Source: Nautilus pompilius (lineage: Eukaryota > Mollusca > Cephalopoda > Nautilida > Nautilidae). From it: a stretch of DNA of 64,000 bases. The notes beneath the pieces are model-generated. The model had not been told where the DNA came from. It searched no databases and was given only the letters and a program-made list of their open reading frames with translations. Positions 52,412 through 64,000 of this stretch are shown piece after piece. The stretch is taken from assembly GCA_018389105.1 (NCBI GenBank), contig JACATO010000589.1, positions 1,786,001-1,850,000 on the forward strand. The letters run 5' to 3'. Position numbers and translations under genes: made by a program. The number at the start of each line of letters is the position of its first letter. Positions within the stretch are counted from its first letter, which is position 1.

Positions 52412-53313
52412 TGATAGTTATCATCTCTCATATTTACAGCAATCAAATGCCATGTATATATGTGATCTCCTGGTTGTGTAAGTCAGCCATTAGAGATTAA
52501 TTAAAGATAACTTTTCGTCCAACGTAAAACTTTGGAAAATTTTGTAAAGAAAGTAAGATTTAGATCACAACTTCTCTTTCAAAGTTTGTCTCTAAATTTC
52601 TTTTAAGCAATTTAAATAACACACGTAAAATTAATTAATAAAAGTATTAAATATATAAATATATATATATGTATATATGCACATTAACGTAATTATTTTT
52701 TATGCTACGTTATCATTTTAATAAACTTAATCAAAACAAAGGCAATATTTTAATTTATATAGTATATATACTTGTGACTAATATTTAGAACATCCTGTTT
52801 TCGTTGTTTTTTTCTTTTTTGTGCTGCTGTTGTCATTTAAAGAAGACTGATATTGGAGCTTGAAGAGGAACTAGGCTTACTCAAGTTTTACTCCCTCTTT
52901 TGTATCTTGTTTTTGTGTACTGCCATTGCTGTTTATTCAATTGATTTTCTTTTTTTTTCTCTATATATTATCTATTTTATAACCTTTATATATAGTGTTT
53001 GGTGTTCTAAATAATAATACTGTTACTTGGTAAAAATGTTAGGTACTTCACTTCATTTTTCCCTGCCCCTTGGTACTGAAGCTGCTTCCTTCCATCCCAG
53101 GAAAAGTACGTCTCACTTTTTTTATTGTTTAAAATGATAAAATAAATAAATAAATAAATTCGATGTGATTAAGATGTTTGTAAAATCGAAAAGTGTTGCT
53201 CTTATTCCACATGGATAAACGGGAGACATCCTTTAAAATTTTAGAGAGCAAAGGTTGTTTTTTTTTTTAATTATTAATATGGTTCCAAAATTTTCTTTGT
53301 CTTTTTTTTTCAG

Positions 53314-53435
53314 TTTGCGGCATTCTTTTCATTTAGCTGGGAGTTTGGAGAATTCCTGTGCAAATCTGTCCATTACCTTCAGAATGTTTCCGCCATATGC
53401 TCCGTAAGCACATTGACAGTGATGAGCGTGGAGAG
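53314..53435 (+). CDS. Peptide GPCR, coding exon 2 (extracellular loop 1, TM3)
   Basis: 122 bases, phase 0 at the start and phase 2 at the end. The acceptor is a long T-run plus CAG; the donor is GTGAGT. It encodes residues 95-134 of the receptor plus two bases of codon 135. The content is FSWEFGEFLCKSVHYLQ, with the WxFG-type loop motif and C110, the conserved disulfide cysteine at the top of TM3, then TM3 (ICSVSTLTVMSVE) leading to E134, the first residue of the ERY (DRY-variant) G-protein-coupling motif. No start codon belongs here; the frame is set by the splice to exon 1. Joining to exon 3 completes the Arg codon (AG+G). Confidence 0.92.
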
Positions 53436-54292
53436 GTGAGTGATATTTACCTTGCCCCCTTTCTCCGACTGCTCTTCAGCATCAAGCATCGGTTTGTTAG
53501 CACTCAGAGAACACTTTTTGTTTCCTTGCCTACTACGAGAAAGAGAGAAGTCTGAACTTAGTAAATGGCATTTTTCTAACTTATAATATTTAACAAGCAA
53601 CTCACATTGGTACACTATCTAACAAAAAAAGTTAATTTATGAATTAATCTGTATTTTTACTTTTTTGAGTTCGTCAAACTTCATTAGATTCATTACCAAT
53701 GCATTCGGGCTGTATTTTTGGAGCCAAACAGTTCGAAACGCTATTAGTGTGCCTTCGGATACGGTTTTCCAGAGAAGACGATTTCCCTACCCCCTTGATG
53801 ATAAAATCTTTTTTTTTTTACGTTTTTTTATCAGTGAGTTTGTAGCACATGTTGTTGTTTTTACTATAGTTTTACTAATCAATTTTAAAGCAACTGAATT
53901 TCCAAACGATATAGGTGGCACGTGTGTGTGTGTGAGTGTGTTGGTGACTGAAGGCTTCTTACCAGCGTACATTCATCGCGAAAATTGGTATTTAGAATAT
54001 TAGCAAACATTTTGCTGTGAAGGATTTTTAAATACAGATCAAAATCAAATTTATGTCTTCAGCCTAGTGCGGCATGAAAGGGTGTATTTAACCGGGGCAC
54101 ACACCACAAAACAACAACAAATAAAACAATATATCTTAGAAACAATCAGTTTATAACTTCTCAACTATTTACGAAGAATTTTTGTCAGTCTAAAAAATTA
54201 CCACAAAGTTTCTAGACTTAAAACAATGAAGATTTTTGAAAGAACCGAAAGTCTCTCTTTGGCCTTTAATCTAAAATCAAAGTGAATTTGTT

Positions 54293-54731
54293 TTCGTGAA
54301 ACTAAACTTATCGTAATAAAGTTCGTGAAACTAAACTTATCGTAATAAAGTTCGTGAAACTAAACTTATCGTAATAAAGTTCGTGAAACTAAACTTATCG
54401 TAATAAAGTTCGTGAAACTAAACTTATCGTAATAAAGTTCGTGAAACTAAACTTATCGTAATAAAGTTCGTATAACTAAACTTATCGTAATAAAGTTCGT
54501 GAAACTAAACTTATCGTAATAAAGTTCGTGAAACTAAACTTATCGTAATAAAGTTCGTGAAACTAAACTTATCGTAATAAAGTTCGTGAAACTAAACTTA
54601 TCGTAATAAAGTTCGTATAACTAAACTTATCGTAATAAAGTTCGTGAAACTAAACTCATCGTAATAAAGTTCGTGAAACTAAACTTATCGTAATAAAGTT
54701 CGTGAAACTAAACTTATCGTAATAAAGTTCG
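54293..54731 (+). repeat. 29-bp tandem repeat array, about 15 copies
   Basis: Head-to-tail copies starting at 54321, 54350, 54379 and so on every 29 bases up to 54698, with an imperfect first copy (54293) and a partial last copy (54727). Most copies are identical. Two copies (54466 and 54611) share the variant GTATAAC in place of GTGAAAC and are exactly 145 bases (five units) apart. One copy (54640) has a C in place of T. There are no spacers, so this is not a CRISPR array. Confidence 0.95.
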
Positions 54732-57640
54732 TGTCGCTATGAGCATAAAGATGATGATGAACCGAAACTTTTTAATAGTGTATAATTGAGTAAAATACTT
54801 GTAATTTTAGTATAATTATTATTTAAGTTGAAAAAAATAAACAAAACGAGCACTGTAAATATAGCACATAATTCAGCGCACCGTGCAGAACGGAAGCTCG
54901 CGCTACAAGACATGGCTGGAGCAGGCGACGTAGGCAGGCGAAGACTAAGATTCACAACTAGACAAATCTGGCGGTAAAAATACAAGGAAATGAAAAAAAA
55001 GGAGATCAATTATAAGAAAAATAGAAACAAATGGAAAAGAGAGCAAAAATCAAGAGTGGCAATGAATAACTAAGGTGACTGGATGAGATACGCGTGGTAG
55101 GTAAAACCAGCAATAATATGTCTCAATCATTTTCAGTTTACGACACCAAGAAATGTACAGAATAAACGGAGGATGGTCGTCTGTGGTATGCAAAATGAGA
55201 ACGATTAAAGATACATTATCAAGTTGTAGAGTGGCATCAGCACAGGAACAGTAGACGTGGCGACGTGGGAAAATGTTAGAGGCGCTGGCGAAGTAAATAG
55301 GAGGAAGTGAAAACATGCAGGTCAATTAAGGAAAAGGTCTTCATTTATGAAATATGTAAAGATATGGAAATACCTACGAAAGCTGAAGAGACAGGGGAAA
55401 GGCGTATCCTAACATCAGTCGATGGTTGGGAAGTACTAGAGGATGTAGGACAAAAATTAGTATTATTTCAAGATATAGGTATATCAAAACTGAAGGCTGA
55501 TATCATTACCTTATTTAAAAATAAAGGGTAGAGGATTTGTTAATTTGGAAAACAGTTCCTCGGAAAGACAGGATGGAAAAGGACAGCTTTTGAAAACTTA
55601 AGTTAAGAATCGGAATGGAAAAGTTTGTTGTTTTTTTTTTACCCAAAAGTAGATGCCAGAGAAGTGCTGGAAAGATCTAATGTTGCATTTTAATCTCTTG
55701 TTTCTTTATCGTTTTTTTTTTTCGCTCAATTGTTTTGTTTCTTTTGTGTGTTTTTTTTCTGACGGAAATCTCTTACAACTTAAGCAGAGTACAGAGGTTG
55801 CCTTTATATAAATACAACACAAAACTGCGTAAAATAAAGAAATAGCCCTTCGATTTATTACAAGTAATGCAGTCGATATTATTCTCTTCTCAAATTTTTT
55901 TGTAATTATTTGCATACATATGGATTTAACCGGTTTGGACGTTGTTAATACAAAACGTATTGTAATTGTGCATAATAATGCCTTCTCCAAACACCTGGAG
56001 CACATTTGAGGTTTGAAAATTGTATAAATGATGACTATTTCATTTTCATTCTAAAATGTATTCATAATTGATTATGTAAATATCATAGTTATGACATTAG
56101 GTAATTTTTCAATGAATTACAGAATAAACAAACTAAAGAGTAAGCAAGCTAGATATTTAAACTAAGATATCATCTAGTGTTACAGTGGATTACTAGGATG
56201 TCTTTAAATGGACTTTATGGTAATCAGAGCTGTAGTTTTACAATAAACACTGTGTAATATAATGTTTATCACCGTGCAATTATTCTGCAGATTGCCAGTG
56301 TGGGACTTAATCTTGGCTGGAATTTTTCCAAACACTAATCTATTTAGAATAATAAATATGAGATCGTGCATTCGAAACAAACAACAACTGTATCTGAGCC
56401 ATTCTGTAAGAGAAGTCGAATAAATACACCTAAAAACAGTAAAATGCCACAAAAAACTGCTTCGTTTTTCATTTACTACGAGTATTTAGTTTTACTAAAT
56501 TTTGCCATTTATTCGCTTCTGTTATAAATCTGGTTAAATTTAAATAAAATACTAATATAATTTTTTTTTAATTACTGATCTAGGAAACAATTTATCCACA
56601 AAATAAAAGAGAAACATTTACTTTTTCTTTACGCTGACTTAATTATTCAGCGCCTCATCTTTACTCATCTACGTGACATTTACTCTCTTTTATACTTAAT
56701 ATCGTGTAAACGCCGCATAAAGATGGTCTTTATGTTCATTATTACTGTAATTAAACAACAAGAAAAAGTGACTTTATCGGTTTTGGAAAACAAAAAGTCC
56801 GGTTGTGTAAGGGTTTATTTCTACATTCTATAATGGACACCCTTTAAGAAAATTCTAAATTGTTTTAAAGCGAAATCAATAAATCTTTTCAAACTGTAAA
56901 ACTTCATAGCTTAGTGAATTTGATACATTAATATTTTAAAATTCAGAATATTTTTTTTCCCATTTTTAACAATAGTTTGAAATGTTATTGCTTTATCAAA
57001 ACACTGCTACAAGCGATAACCATGTGTCAGGCTGTTAATGAAAATCAGCTACCTTTATGTGGCTAATAGAATACATTGGCAACCATTTTGCCGCAATCAA
57101 GTACGAAAATCTGTGCTTCGCCTGACCGAGTCCTTGCTAGTGTTTTCATGAATAAATCTGCGAATATTTTACGCACCAGTAATTTTGTTCTATACCAATG
57201 GATTGGATCGTCTACAATTCGTGTCATTCCCGTAAAATCCCGGTAGGTGAGCATTCAAATTAACGTATGCCGCCCCCCCTTCTTGTATGCAGCATCTATA
57301 AAATTAGTATTATCTTCCGCAACATCAAGAAATTGTTTCCTGGCGACAGACAAGTCAATAACCTCGCCTTTATTTTCTTGTTACTATTGTAGTGAAACGT
57401 GTTAAGTTTCAGTAAAAAGTATAATTGGTTTCTATATATAGATGACAGATGAGCACTGATTGGATGTATTGCTGAGTTCTTCTTCCTCAGCTTCCATCTT
57501 TCTGTCTAATATTTTACTGGAGATGATTTTTTTATGTTAAAGCAGTAATGTCATAACTTAGACATTTTGGTAGCGACTGCTGCTTTGTAGGGTGATGCCT
57601 TTCATTTTGTAAATCTGTTGAACGATAACAGTAACAATAG

Positions 57641-57654
57641 ATGTGTGTGTGTGT

Positions 57655-57708
<54 letters not shown>
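57641..57708 (+). repeat. (GT)n microsatellite
   Basis: About 68 bp of GT repeat with one interruption, in receptor intron 2. Confidence 0.95.
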
Positions 57709-57711
<3 letters not shown>

Positions 57712-58984
57712 CTGCAGATGTAAAAATACCATCAGAACATTTTATTTTATTTTTCGTTAACTATTATGTACAAAAAATGTTTTTTAATGCTAAATCATTT
57801 CATATATTTGCAACAGAATACTAGTACATTCTTTAAACGGAAGTAAAACGCCATAAGCATACTTTTTTCTTTGACAAAGCTGAATACTAAGGCTCTGTTT
57901 TCCCCCGTACACTATTATCAACACAGAAAAAACTACAAAGAACTTATTACTACAGCAAGACAAAAGTTTGTGCATCTACTTTTTTTCTGACAGATGTTTG
58001 TATATTTTCAATTTTAATCAGTAAAAATGTGATAACTTAATCAGTTATTCAAATTTGTTTTCATAAATACTTAAGCGGCGTCCTATTCTCAAATAATCTA
58101 GAAATATCGCAGAGCTGTCTGCAACAAGAATCCTTTACAGTGATCTGGGTTATCGTTTCCTTAGTAAAAGAAATTAATCAGCTGATCGGTGATCTTGCAT
58201 ACCTATGATGGGTTGTAAAAAAAAAAAAGCAATAACATATATATTAAACCAATCGTTTGCTTTCCATAATTTATTTATTTCTGAAATTTTATAAAGGTAT
58301 ACGATTCTGAGAGATGTATCTTTAAAAAGCCAGTTTTCAAGATTTCGTTAGGCACAAAAACTACATAACGTTTCTTAAATTTACAAGACCACCTTTATAC
58401 TTTTGATACCTTCTCTAAATGCCAACCAGCTCAATTGCTTTGTCTTTTCTGCATCATTACTGTGTCACTTTAGTTCTCTCACAAATATATAGATAATCAT
58501 TCGAAACCAATTTGGTAAAAAATAATAATAATAACAATAAAGAGGATGTTTAATTAAAATCTGGCAGAGCATAAAACTTCTTGAAAGCCCTGAAAAAATA
58601 AACGTGTTTAGAACTTAAAATAATCCGCGATCAACTACAAATTTACTGGTTTTAACTCGTGATAATAGATTTTGACTAACGGAGTATTAAAACGACACAC
58701 ACGGGGGGGGTGTGGCTTAATCCAAGTTGCCTAGCAACATTTTTAGTTTTCTGCTTAAGACAAAGTACAAATTGCTCGTGAACAGATAATGCTTTCCACA
58801 TGTCAGAAACACGCTGCAGGTCGTCACTGCTCTTTAAATGTATCGCGGGCTCAACAACGTTGTCCGACCGTGCGTGCACGAATGCTCCGTCTCTCTTCTT
58901 TTCTTTCTTATTTTTCACGATCTTTATTATTTAATAAAAACATGTTACTCATTTCAGTTCCCAATGATTTTATTTAATTTGCAG

Positions 58985-59108
58985 GTATTACGCCATCATG
59001 CACCCCATGAAAGCAAAATACGTATGTACTGCAAGTCGTACAAGAAAAGTTATCATATCGGTATGGATCCTTTCTTTAATTCTCGCCTCTCCCATCATTG
59101 TCGGAAAA
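58985..59108 (+). CDS. Peptide GPCR, coding exon 3 (ERY motif, loop 2, TM4)
   Basis: 124 bases between acceptor TTGCAG and donor GTAAGT. The first base completes R135, giving E-R-Y (134-136), followed by YAIMHPMKAKYVCT, a typical intracellular loop 2 of peptide receptors with the conserved Pro (P142), then SRTRKVIISVW with W162 (position 4.50) and the end of TM4 at ASP (P171), finishing at K176 in phase 0. The wording HPMKAKY.CT is reminiscent of TRH-receptor-like and invertebrate trissin-type receptors; assignment needs the missing half. With exons 1 and 2 this gives 176 residues, about 40-50% of a usual class A receptor. TM5-TM7 and the C-terminal tail are absent from the window as far as I can see. 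Confidence 0.92.
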
Positions 59109-61403
59109 GTAAGTAGGGCTTTAAATACTTTTCTACATGTGAAATTTTTTTAAGTTTTCTTTTTTTAACTGAAACTTTATTCTTTTAAGGCAGAAAAGGG
59201 CTTTTAACTCAATTGTGGGCTTATCAAAACTCAGCAAACGTTTTCCTTTGCCCCAGTGTTAATTTTTCTTTGAGGAACAGTTATCCTCTGGCCCCGTCAT
59301 TTATAAACCTACCTAGCAAGGTTAACTTACACCTGAACCACGTTCATCAAGCGTAAAATTCTTCTTTCCGGATTGTCTTTGCGCACCTAACTCTGGATTT
59401 CGCTCACGATCTAGCTGCTGTCTGAACGCAAACGACTGGTTTCTCAGCTGAGTGATGTGACCGCCGTCGGTTGTAGTTTCTCGCGCCACCACGACAAAGG
59501 GGGCAAAGAAGAGCGAACATTTAACGTGGCCGCTAAAAGGCCCGGCCCCTCTTTCTGTGCTCGTGTCCGTTAATGTCGCCTTAGGTTGAAACAGTCGCGC
59601 AGTCTCGGTCACGCGTGACGTGTCTTTCCATATATGAGAAGCTTACTTTTATACGTTTATCCGAATTAAAAAAATTTTCAAACTTGCAAAATAAGAAAAA
59701 GGGTAAATTGGTTTAATTCTACTCTGTCTATAGCGCGCCAAACTTAGATCTATTGTCATTTTTCTCAGGTCGCGGGAGTGTTTCCGGGTTATTTCGGATA
59801 TTTAGGTCATCTGCGACTTCTTGCTGAAAATCAGATTTCCATCAGCATTAAGGGGTCCGGTAGATTCCCGAAGTTTTACTTTCCAAATCACAATAAAACC
59901 GAATATTTTTATTTGTGCCTACATTTTTTAAAATTTTTTTTTTCTGGTATCACCCCCTCACCCCCGTCAGCAAAAGCATTCCAACAACAATGAAAATCGT
60001 GTTAGATGGGGAGGGGAATCGAGAAACGGTGTTTGCCGGACCCGTCACGTGCAGAAGGTGATGCGATTTGTGCCACCTATCTACTCTACACATCGCAGAG
60101 TTTGTCGAGCTGCTGTGACCGTCCCGCCCCCTCCGGCGAATGAGCGTTGGCTTCAGATTAATAGTACCTAGGGGCGATAATCCTTTTCTGTAAATAATAT
60201 TTTCAACAACAACAACAACAAACAAAAAAAATTATGCGCCTAAATTAAAGTTGTATTTGTGAAGAAGTACTTTTCATCTATTAAACAGCTGTTGGTAAAA
60301 GGCATGATTAGGCTTCATTCACCTGCAAATGGAATCTATAACTGAAACAGATCATCTTTGCCTGCTCCTTAGTGATCGACGCGAAGAACTGGGACTTCAT
60401 CGTTGCGCGACTGCTAGGCGACAGTAAATATGGACGACTAAATACCAGGTGAATGCATGCCAGCTAATAATATTTTGTTTTGTTTTCTAATCCTTTAAAG
60501 TACTCGTTAGAACAACCAAAAGCGATTGTTTTTCGTTTACTGGGAGTTCCACATCTTGGAAAATAAGAAAAAAATCTGAATAAAATTATGTATATTCAAA
60601 TGAAAACGTGCAATAAATACCCCCAAAAACTTAGGTAAAATGACAGTACATTTAGAAAATAACTTTAACTACATTGTTATCTACAGTTTTCTGTTTTTAT
60701 TGGTAACCGTAAGTTTGTCCATCTATTTCGCTGCTCCAACAACAGATAAAAGTCAGTGTTAGCCTTAATTTGGTCAATCTGCAAACTCTTCGTTTCAAAA
60801 GGAAGATACACAATTGTTTAAAACCCTTACACGTGTGCATGCATGAATGGCTTCACCTGCGTCTACTGAGCATCTAAACATTTATCGCTATCATTTTTAA
60901 CGCGCTTTTTTAAAAATATGTTTTGGTAAAAATCGATGAAAGAAAAACAGTTATTAATTTAAAATTATTTTTAAAAAATACAAATTTACGTTTTGTTTAA
61001 CTATAACAAAAGAAAAAGAAATTAAAAAAAAAAAAGAATTCCTAGTTGCAAACGTTTGTACTTATATAAATAAAGGATTCACATCGAGAAGAAGTGTTGG
61101 CCTTCAATGTCATACTTTCTAGCCATCCGACAACCCTGACTTCATGTCTGCAATGTTTTACTATATTTGTGTTATTGTTACCCGGAATTCTGAAAATAAA
61201 TAGCTTAACTCGTTTGAAGAAAAGATGAGCAGACTTTTCATCGCAGTTAATACAGATATATCGCTCCTCCTCCTCGTAACCCTAACCCTGCCAATTTTCG
61301 GGTAATTTTTCATCAAGTGTATAGCAAATAACGGAGAATTTGTACAAAAAAAAAAAAAAAATATTTGCATGCGACGGATTTCGAGGGCTAAAAAAAAGAA
61401 GTA

Positions 61404-61548
61404 CAGTAAAACCTCGGTTTAAGGGACTAATTAGGGGGGAGAGGATACGCATGCGCAAAAGAATTTTCGCACAGCTCAACGCGGAATTTTGTCGGGAGGA
61501 CATGACGGCGTCAGTGGAACGCGGGTTCGCTATATCGAGGTTTTACTG
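61404..61548. mobile_element. pogo/Tigger-like MITE, 145 bp
   Basis: Terminal inverted repeats CAGTAAAACCTCG and CGAGGTTTTACTG (13 bp, perfect) are flanked by TA on both sides, which fits the TA target-site duplication of Tc1/mariner/pogo elements. The end sequence resembles pogo/Tigger termini. The interior (about 120 bp) is non-coding, so it depends on a transposase made elsewhere. Confidence 0.85.
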
Positions 61549-61959
61549 TATAATCACGTTTTTGTAAGTCGAAATTTACGAGAGTCTCTCTCTCTGCATA
61601 GAAAAAAGCTTCCTACCCTGCAACACAAATGTTATCGTACCACTTTTCATCGCTTCGTCTGCGGGCGAAAGTACGAAGCTTTTTTGATACATTTTTTAGC
61701 GCATTCGATGCTGCCCTTACATATTCATTGCTCCAGCATAAATACGTTAAGGAGGGGCTTCGCTAAGTATACAATGTTATGGACATTTAACGTATGCATC
61801 TACCGAAGAACACTGATTTGGTCAGGCACACGTGGATTCCTAGAAATGTCTTTCATCAGCAAGCTCCATAATAATTAATCGCTAATATTAGCGCTGCGCC
61901 TCAGCCTCCTTAAAGATTTGGTTATTGCTAGTTAATTTTCAAATATGTATTGAGAAAGT

Positions 61960-62050
61960 GTCTGGGCCGAGGCCACCTGACCGTCGGAGTTGATGGGTCG
62001 TGTTAGAATCCCGATCAGATTCCGCTTGGTTTGACGAACCCTTTCCTGGG
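61960..62050 (+). repeat. Possible SINE-like patch
   Basis: GTTAGAATCCC resembles a pol III B-box, and a GGCCGAGGCC stretch about 45 bases upstream could be an A-box remnant. Weak evidence only. Confidence 0.2.
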
Positions 62051-63229
62051 ATGTTTTGTTCTAGCCGTTTCATACCAACCGCCTGATGGATTCACTCCCA
62101 CGTCTGAAAATGAAGAAGTCTAGTAGCTCTTTCTGAGTACATTTGGCAGAGTTTCCGCGTGAAACCCTTGACTGGTTTGCTCTTTAAACTCCAAATCAAG
62201 AGTTCCCAGCCGTACCTATTGTTCGCCGACGCTCTCGCCTTTTTGCTGACTGTTTTGAAATTTTCAAAGATCCCGACAGTCAGAGCGAGTGTTTGACAAG
62301 AAGATCTTTCATAGAGATTAACTTTAAAAGTAAATTAAATGGAAAGCCGTAGTAATTTTAATTAATTAAGTAGTTTTTCTGCATATGGTTTGTTTTCCTT
62401 AAAAGTATTGCGTGATAAATATTTGCTCAAAAACGTTTAGCGAATAAGTATGACAAAGGAGATTGTCTCCCTTCGTGCCTGCGAATAGACACAGGGCTCT
62501 ATTTAAAGATTTGTTCAGTTTCGCGGAACAGCGGAAATTACCTTTAAATAAGCCGATAAATTCTTTTCTTAAGTACATAGACACCTGGAAACAATCTGCT
62601 ATCACAGCTTTTAAAGAAAGATCTTTCCAAATCCATCCATAACACATTAAACCATTTATACCAAAAATCTCTTTTGTTAGTGTATAGTAAGAGACACAGA
62701 AAAAGGGAGAGAGAGAGAATGCGCTTTTTGGCTACTGCTGAGCTTTGATACCCGATTTACTTGATTTTTTGGAAAGCTTTTTCTAATCTACACTGGTTTC
62801 CAAAAATGAAGCAACAAACAAGAAAAAAAATAATTCCCAAAATGGTTAAAGTTTTATTCAACATATGATCATCACTAATTCTTCTTCGTGTAACACAAAT
62901 TTCATCAAAGAAATGTGTAAGAGTGTATGGGGAAGCAGACAGAGCCAAATGCTGAAACAAGAAGCAACCCTAGCATAAAGAATGTAAACGATGAGTTAAA
63001 AGTATTTAATAGGAAAAGTGGTTCCCCCTGACGGCAATAAATGATCCACAGTGGCTTTGCTTGTTGCTTATAATCGTAGCAACGAGAGCAGTAAAGTCTT
63101 ATCAGAGAAATCTGCAGTGCTGAGCTTTGATTTTCTAAATGGTTAGAGACAACACGTTTTTTTCCAAAGTAAACCAATTATTCTTCTCTTTATGATCTAG
63201 TTTTAGGGGTTGTCATGGCAATAACATAC

Positions 63230-63720
63230 GGTTAATGATTTTTTTGAAGATATTAGTCGACTACACGTATTCTATGTGGACGAGCGTTATCCTCCATTAA
63301 AGTGATATTATCTCCAACTGTACCTGCGTGCGCTTTTACATAGGGATTTAAAATCTCGTCTCTATATCTTATTACAGTCAGTTAAAAATCCAATAGATTC
63401 CTCCTTTCCTTAGCATCACACCTCCGCCACCGTAGTGATCCTTTTCCATGATGTTTGTGAGATGGTTGCATGTTCCATCTTCTCTCCAGATAATTACGCG
63501 CAGTGAATCAAATCAAAGAAAAATGTGGACTCATCAGTAACGACAACATGGCCTCAATCACATGATGCCCAAGCGACCTGTTTAACCGCTCGTGTTCACG
63601 GAGGCATATTAAGAAAATACACACCATGGGTAATGTCTCATAAAGCTTTTTTTAAAAATCAACCTGTTGCGTATGGTTCAGGCTGATACTATGTTCCTTG
63701 TGACCAGAGAGAAATCAGAA
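63230..63720 (-). pseudogene. Tc1-like transposase remnant (catalytic domain)
   Basis: On the minus strand, VTDEST (first catalytic Asp, at about 63529-63543) is followed by a Gly-rich GGGGVML stretch in another frame, then YRDEILNPYV and MEDNARPHRIRVVD (second catalytic Asp, about 63274-63291). This is the order seen in Tc1/mariner transposases ('TDES', 'VWGGI', 'YRDEIL.PHV', 'QDNARPHTA'). Several stops and frame changes separate the blocks, and the frame closes after VVD before the third acidic residue. It is antisense to the receptor gene and probably an old, inactive copy. Confidence 0.75.
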
Positions 63721-64000
63721 GCAAGTTAAGTCAGCAATGAATTTCTTTGTCAAGCCAAAATGGCACAGCCAAAATATTCCACACGTCTGTTCACATTTAG
63801 CCTTCCCCAACCCGAATTTGTGGCTATCCAGCGTCTGTCCTACGAATGGCTTTTTACCTTTTAGAATAATCTTCCACAGGAGCACATTTACCCATTTGGC
63901 AATATTTCACAATAAATATCCTACCAAAGCCAAACTGGATATGAAATAAAACCAGTTTTTTTCCTCGTCATTATATCAAATTAATTTAAATGTTTCTACA

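Larger units (their letters stand above)
53436..58984 (+). other. Receptor intron 2 (5.5 kb)
   Basis: Phase 2 intron that splits the Arg codon of the ERY motif. It contains the 29-bp tandem array (54293-54731), a GT microsatellite (57641-57708) and AT-rich sequence without further genes. Open frames such as 53665-54003 and 55307-55531 have no recognisable content. Confidence 0.85.
59109..64000 (+). other. Start of receptor intron 3, continues beyond the window
   Basis: Begins with GTAAGT. It contains a GC-richer patch (about 59322-59630), a pogo/Tigger-like MITE (61404-61548) and a Tc1-like pseudogene (63230-63720). I looked for an exon encoding extracellular loop 2 and TM5 (conserved Cys, TM5 Pro) and found none with proper splice sites. 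Confidence 0.6.

Noticed and set aside
53358..53555. 65-codon frame overlapping receptor exon 2
   Set aside because: Out of frame with the receptor; the splice-defined frame from 53314 matches TM3, this one matches nothing.
54293..54731. CRISPR-like 29-bp repeats
   Set aside because: The repeats are directly head to tail without spacers, and the window is clearly animal DNA.
57532..57824. His/Thr and Cys/Val repeat open frames
   Set aside because: Produced by the GT microsatellite.
59768..59993. TTTTTCTCAG acceptor-like site followed by an open frame as receptor exon 4
   Set aside because: The conceptual protein has no features of extracellular loop 2 or TM5.
60640..60740. Hydrophobic stretch as a TM5 exon of the receptor
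   Set aside because: No preceding extracellular-loop-2 Cys, no TM5 proline in a suitable place and no clean donor in the right phase.
61261..61300. Telomeric repeat (TAACCC)
   Set aside because: Only about two units occur, in ordinary intron sequence; chance occurrence.

Overview
This is a 64 kb piece of an animal nuclear genome, AT-rich, intron-rich and full of repeats. The only host gene I can support is a rhodopsin-family G-protein-coupled receptor on the + strand. It is spread over at least 46 kb and only its first three coding exons are present. The style (very long introns, abundant microsatellites and minisatellites, and remnants of many DNA transposon families) suggests an invertebrate with a fairly large genome. 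The receptor sequence looks like an invertebrate neuropeptide receptor, so a mollusc or other lophotrochozoan is my best guess. That guess is inference, because no ribosomal or mitochondrial sequence is present to settle it.

Layout. Positions 1-13.3 kb are upstream sequence with no convincing host gene; they hold a broken hAT-type transposase (about 6.57-7.22 kb), a tRNA-SINE-like patch and a G-quadruplex motif. Receptor exon 1 (13339-13620) encodes the extracellular N-terminus, TM1 and TM2. Intron 1 is about 39.7 kb and contains a 46-bp minisatellite rich in CRE palindromes (22.5-22.85 kb), a fragment of an interspersed hypothetical protein (29.7-29.8 kb), two decayed Tc1-like transposases (30.4 and 46.4 kb), a decayed MULE transposase (35.8-36.85 kb), a roughly 475-bp CT tract (37.1-37.6 kb) and a nearly complete, young Ty3/gypsy LTR retrotransposon (39773-44598). 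Exon 2 (53314-53435) encodes the end of TM2 through TM3 and the start of the ERY motif. Intron 2 (5.5 kb) holds a 29-bp tandem array. Exon 3 (58985-59108) encodes the rest of ERY through TM4. The remainder of the window is intron 3, with a pogo/Tigger-like MITE and a third Tc1-like pseudogene. Exons for TM5-TM7 were not found and probably lie beyond the right edge.

The host gene and the mobile elements appear to have no functional relation beyond insertion. I found no clear new biological system. The observations most worth following are the retrotransposon with nearly identical LTRs but a multiply broken pol, the CRE-palindrome minisatellite inside a receptor intron, and the 29-bp array with a 145-bp higher-order period.
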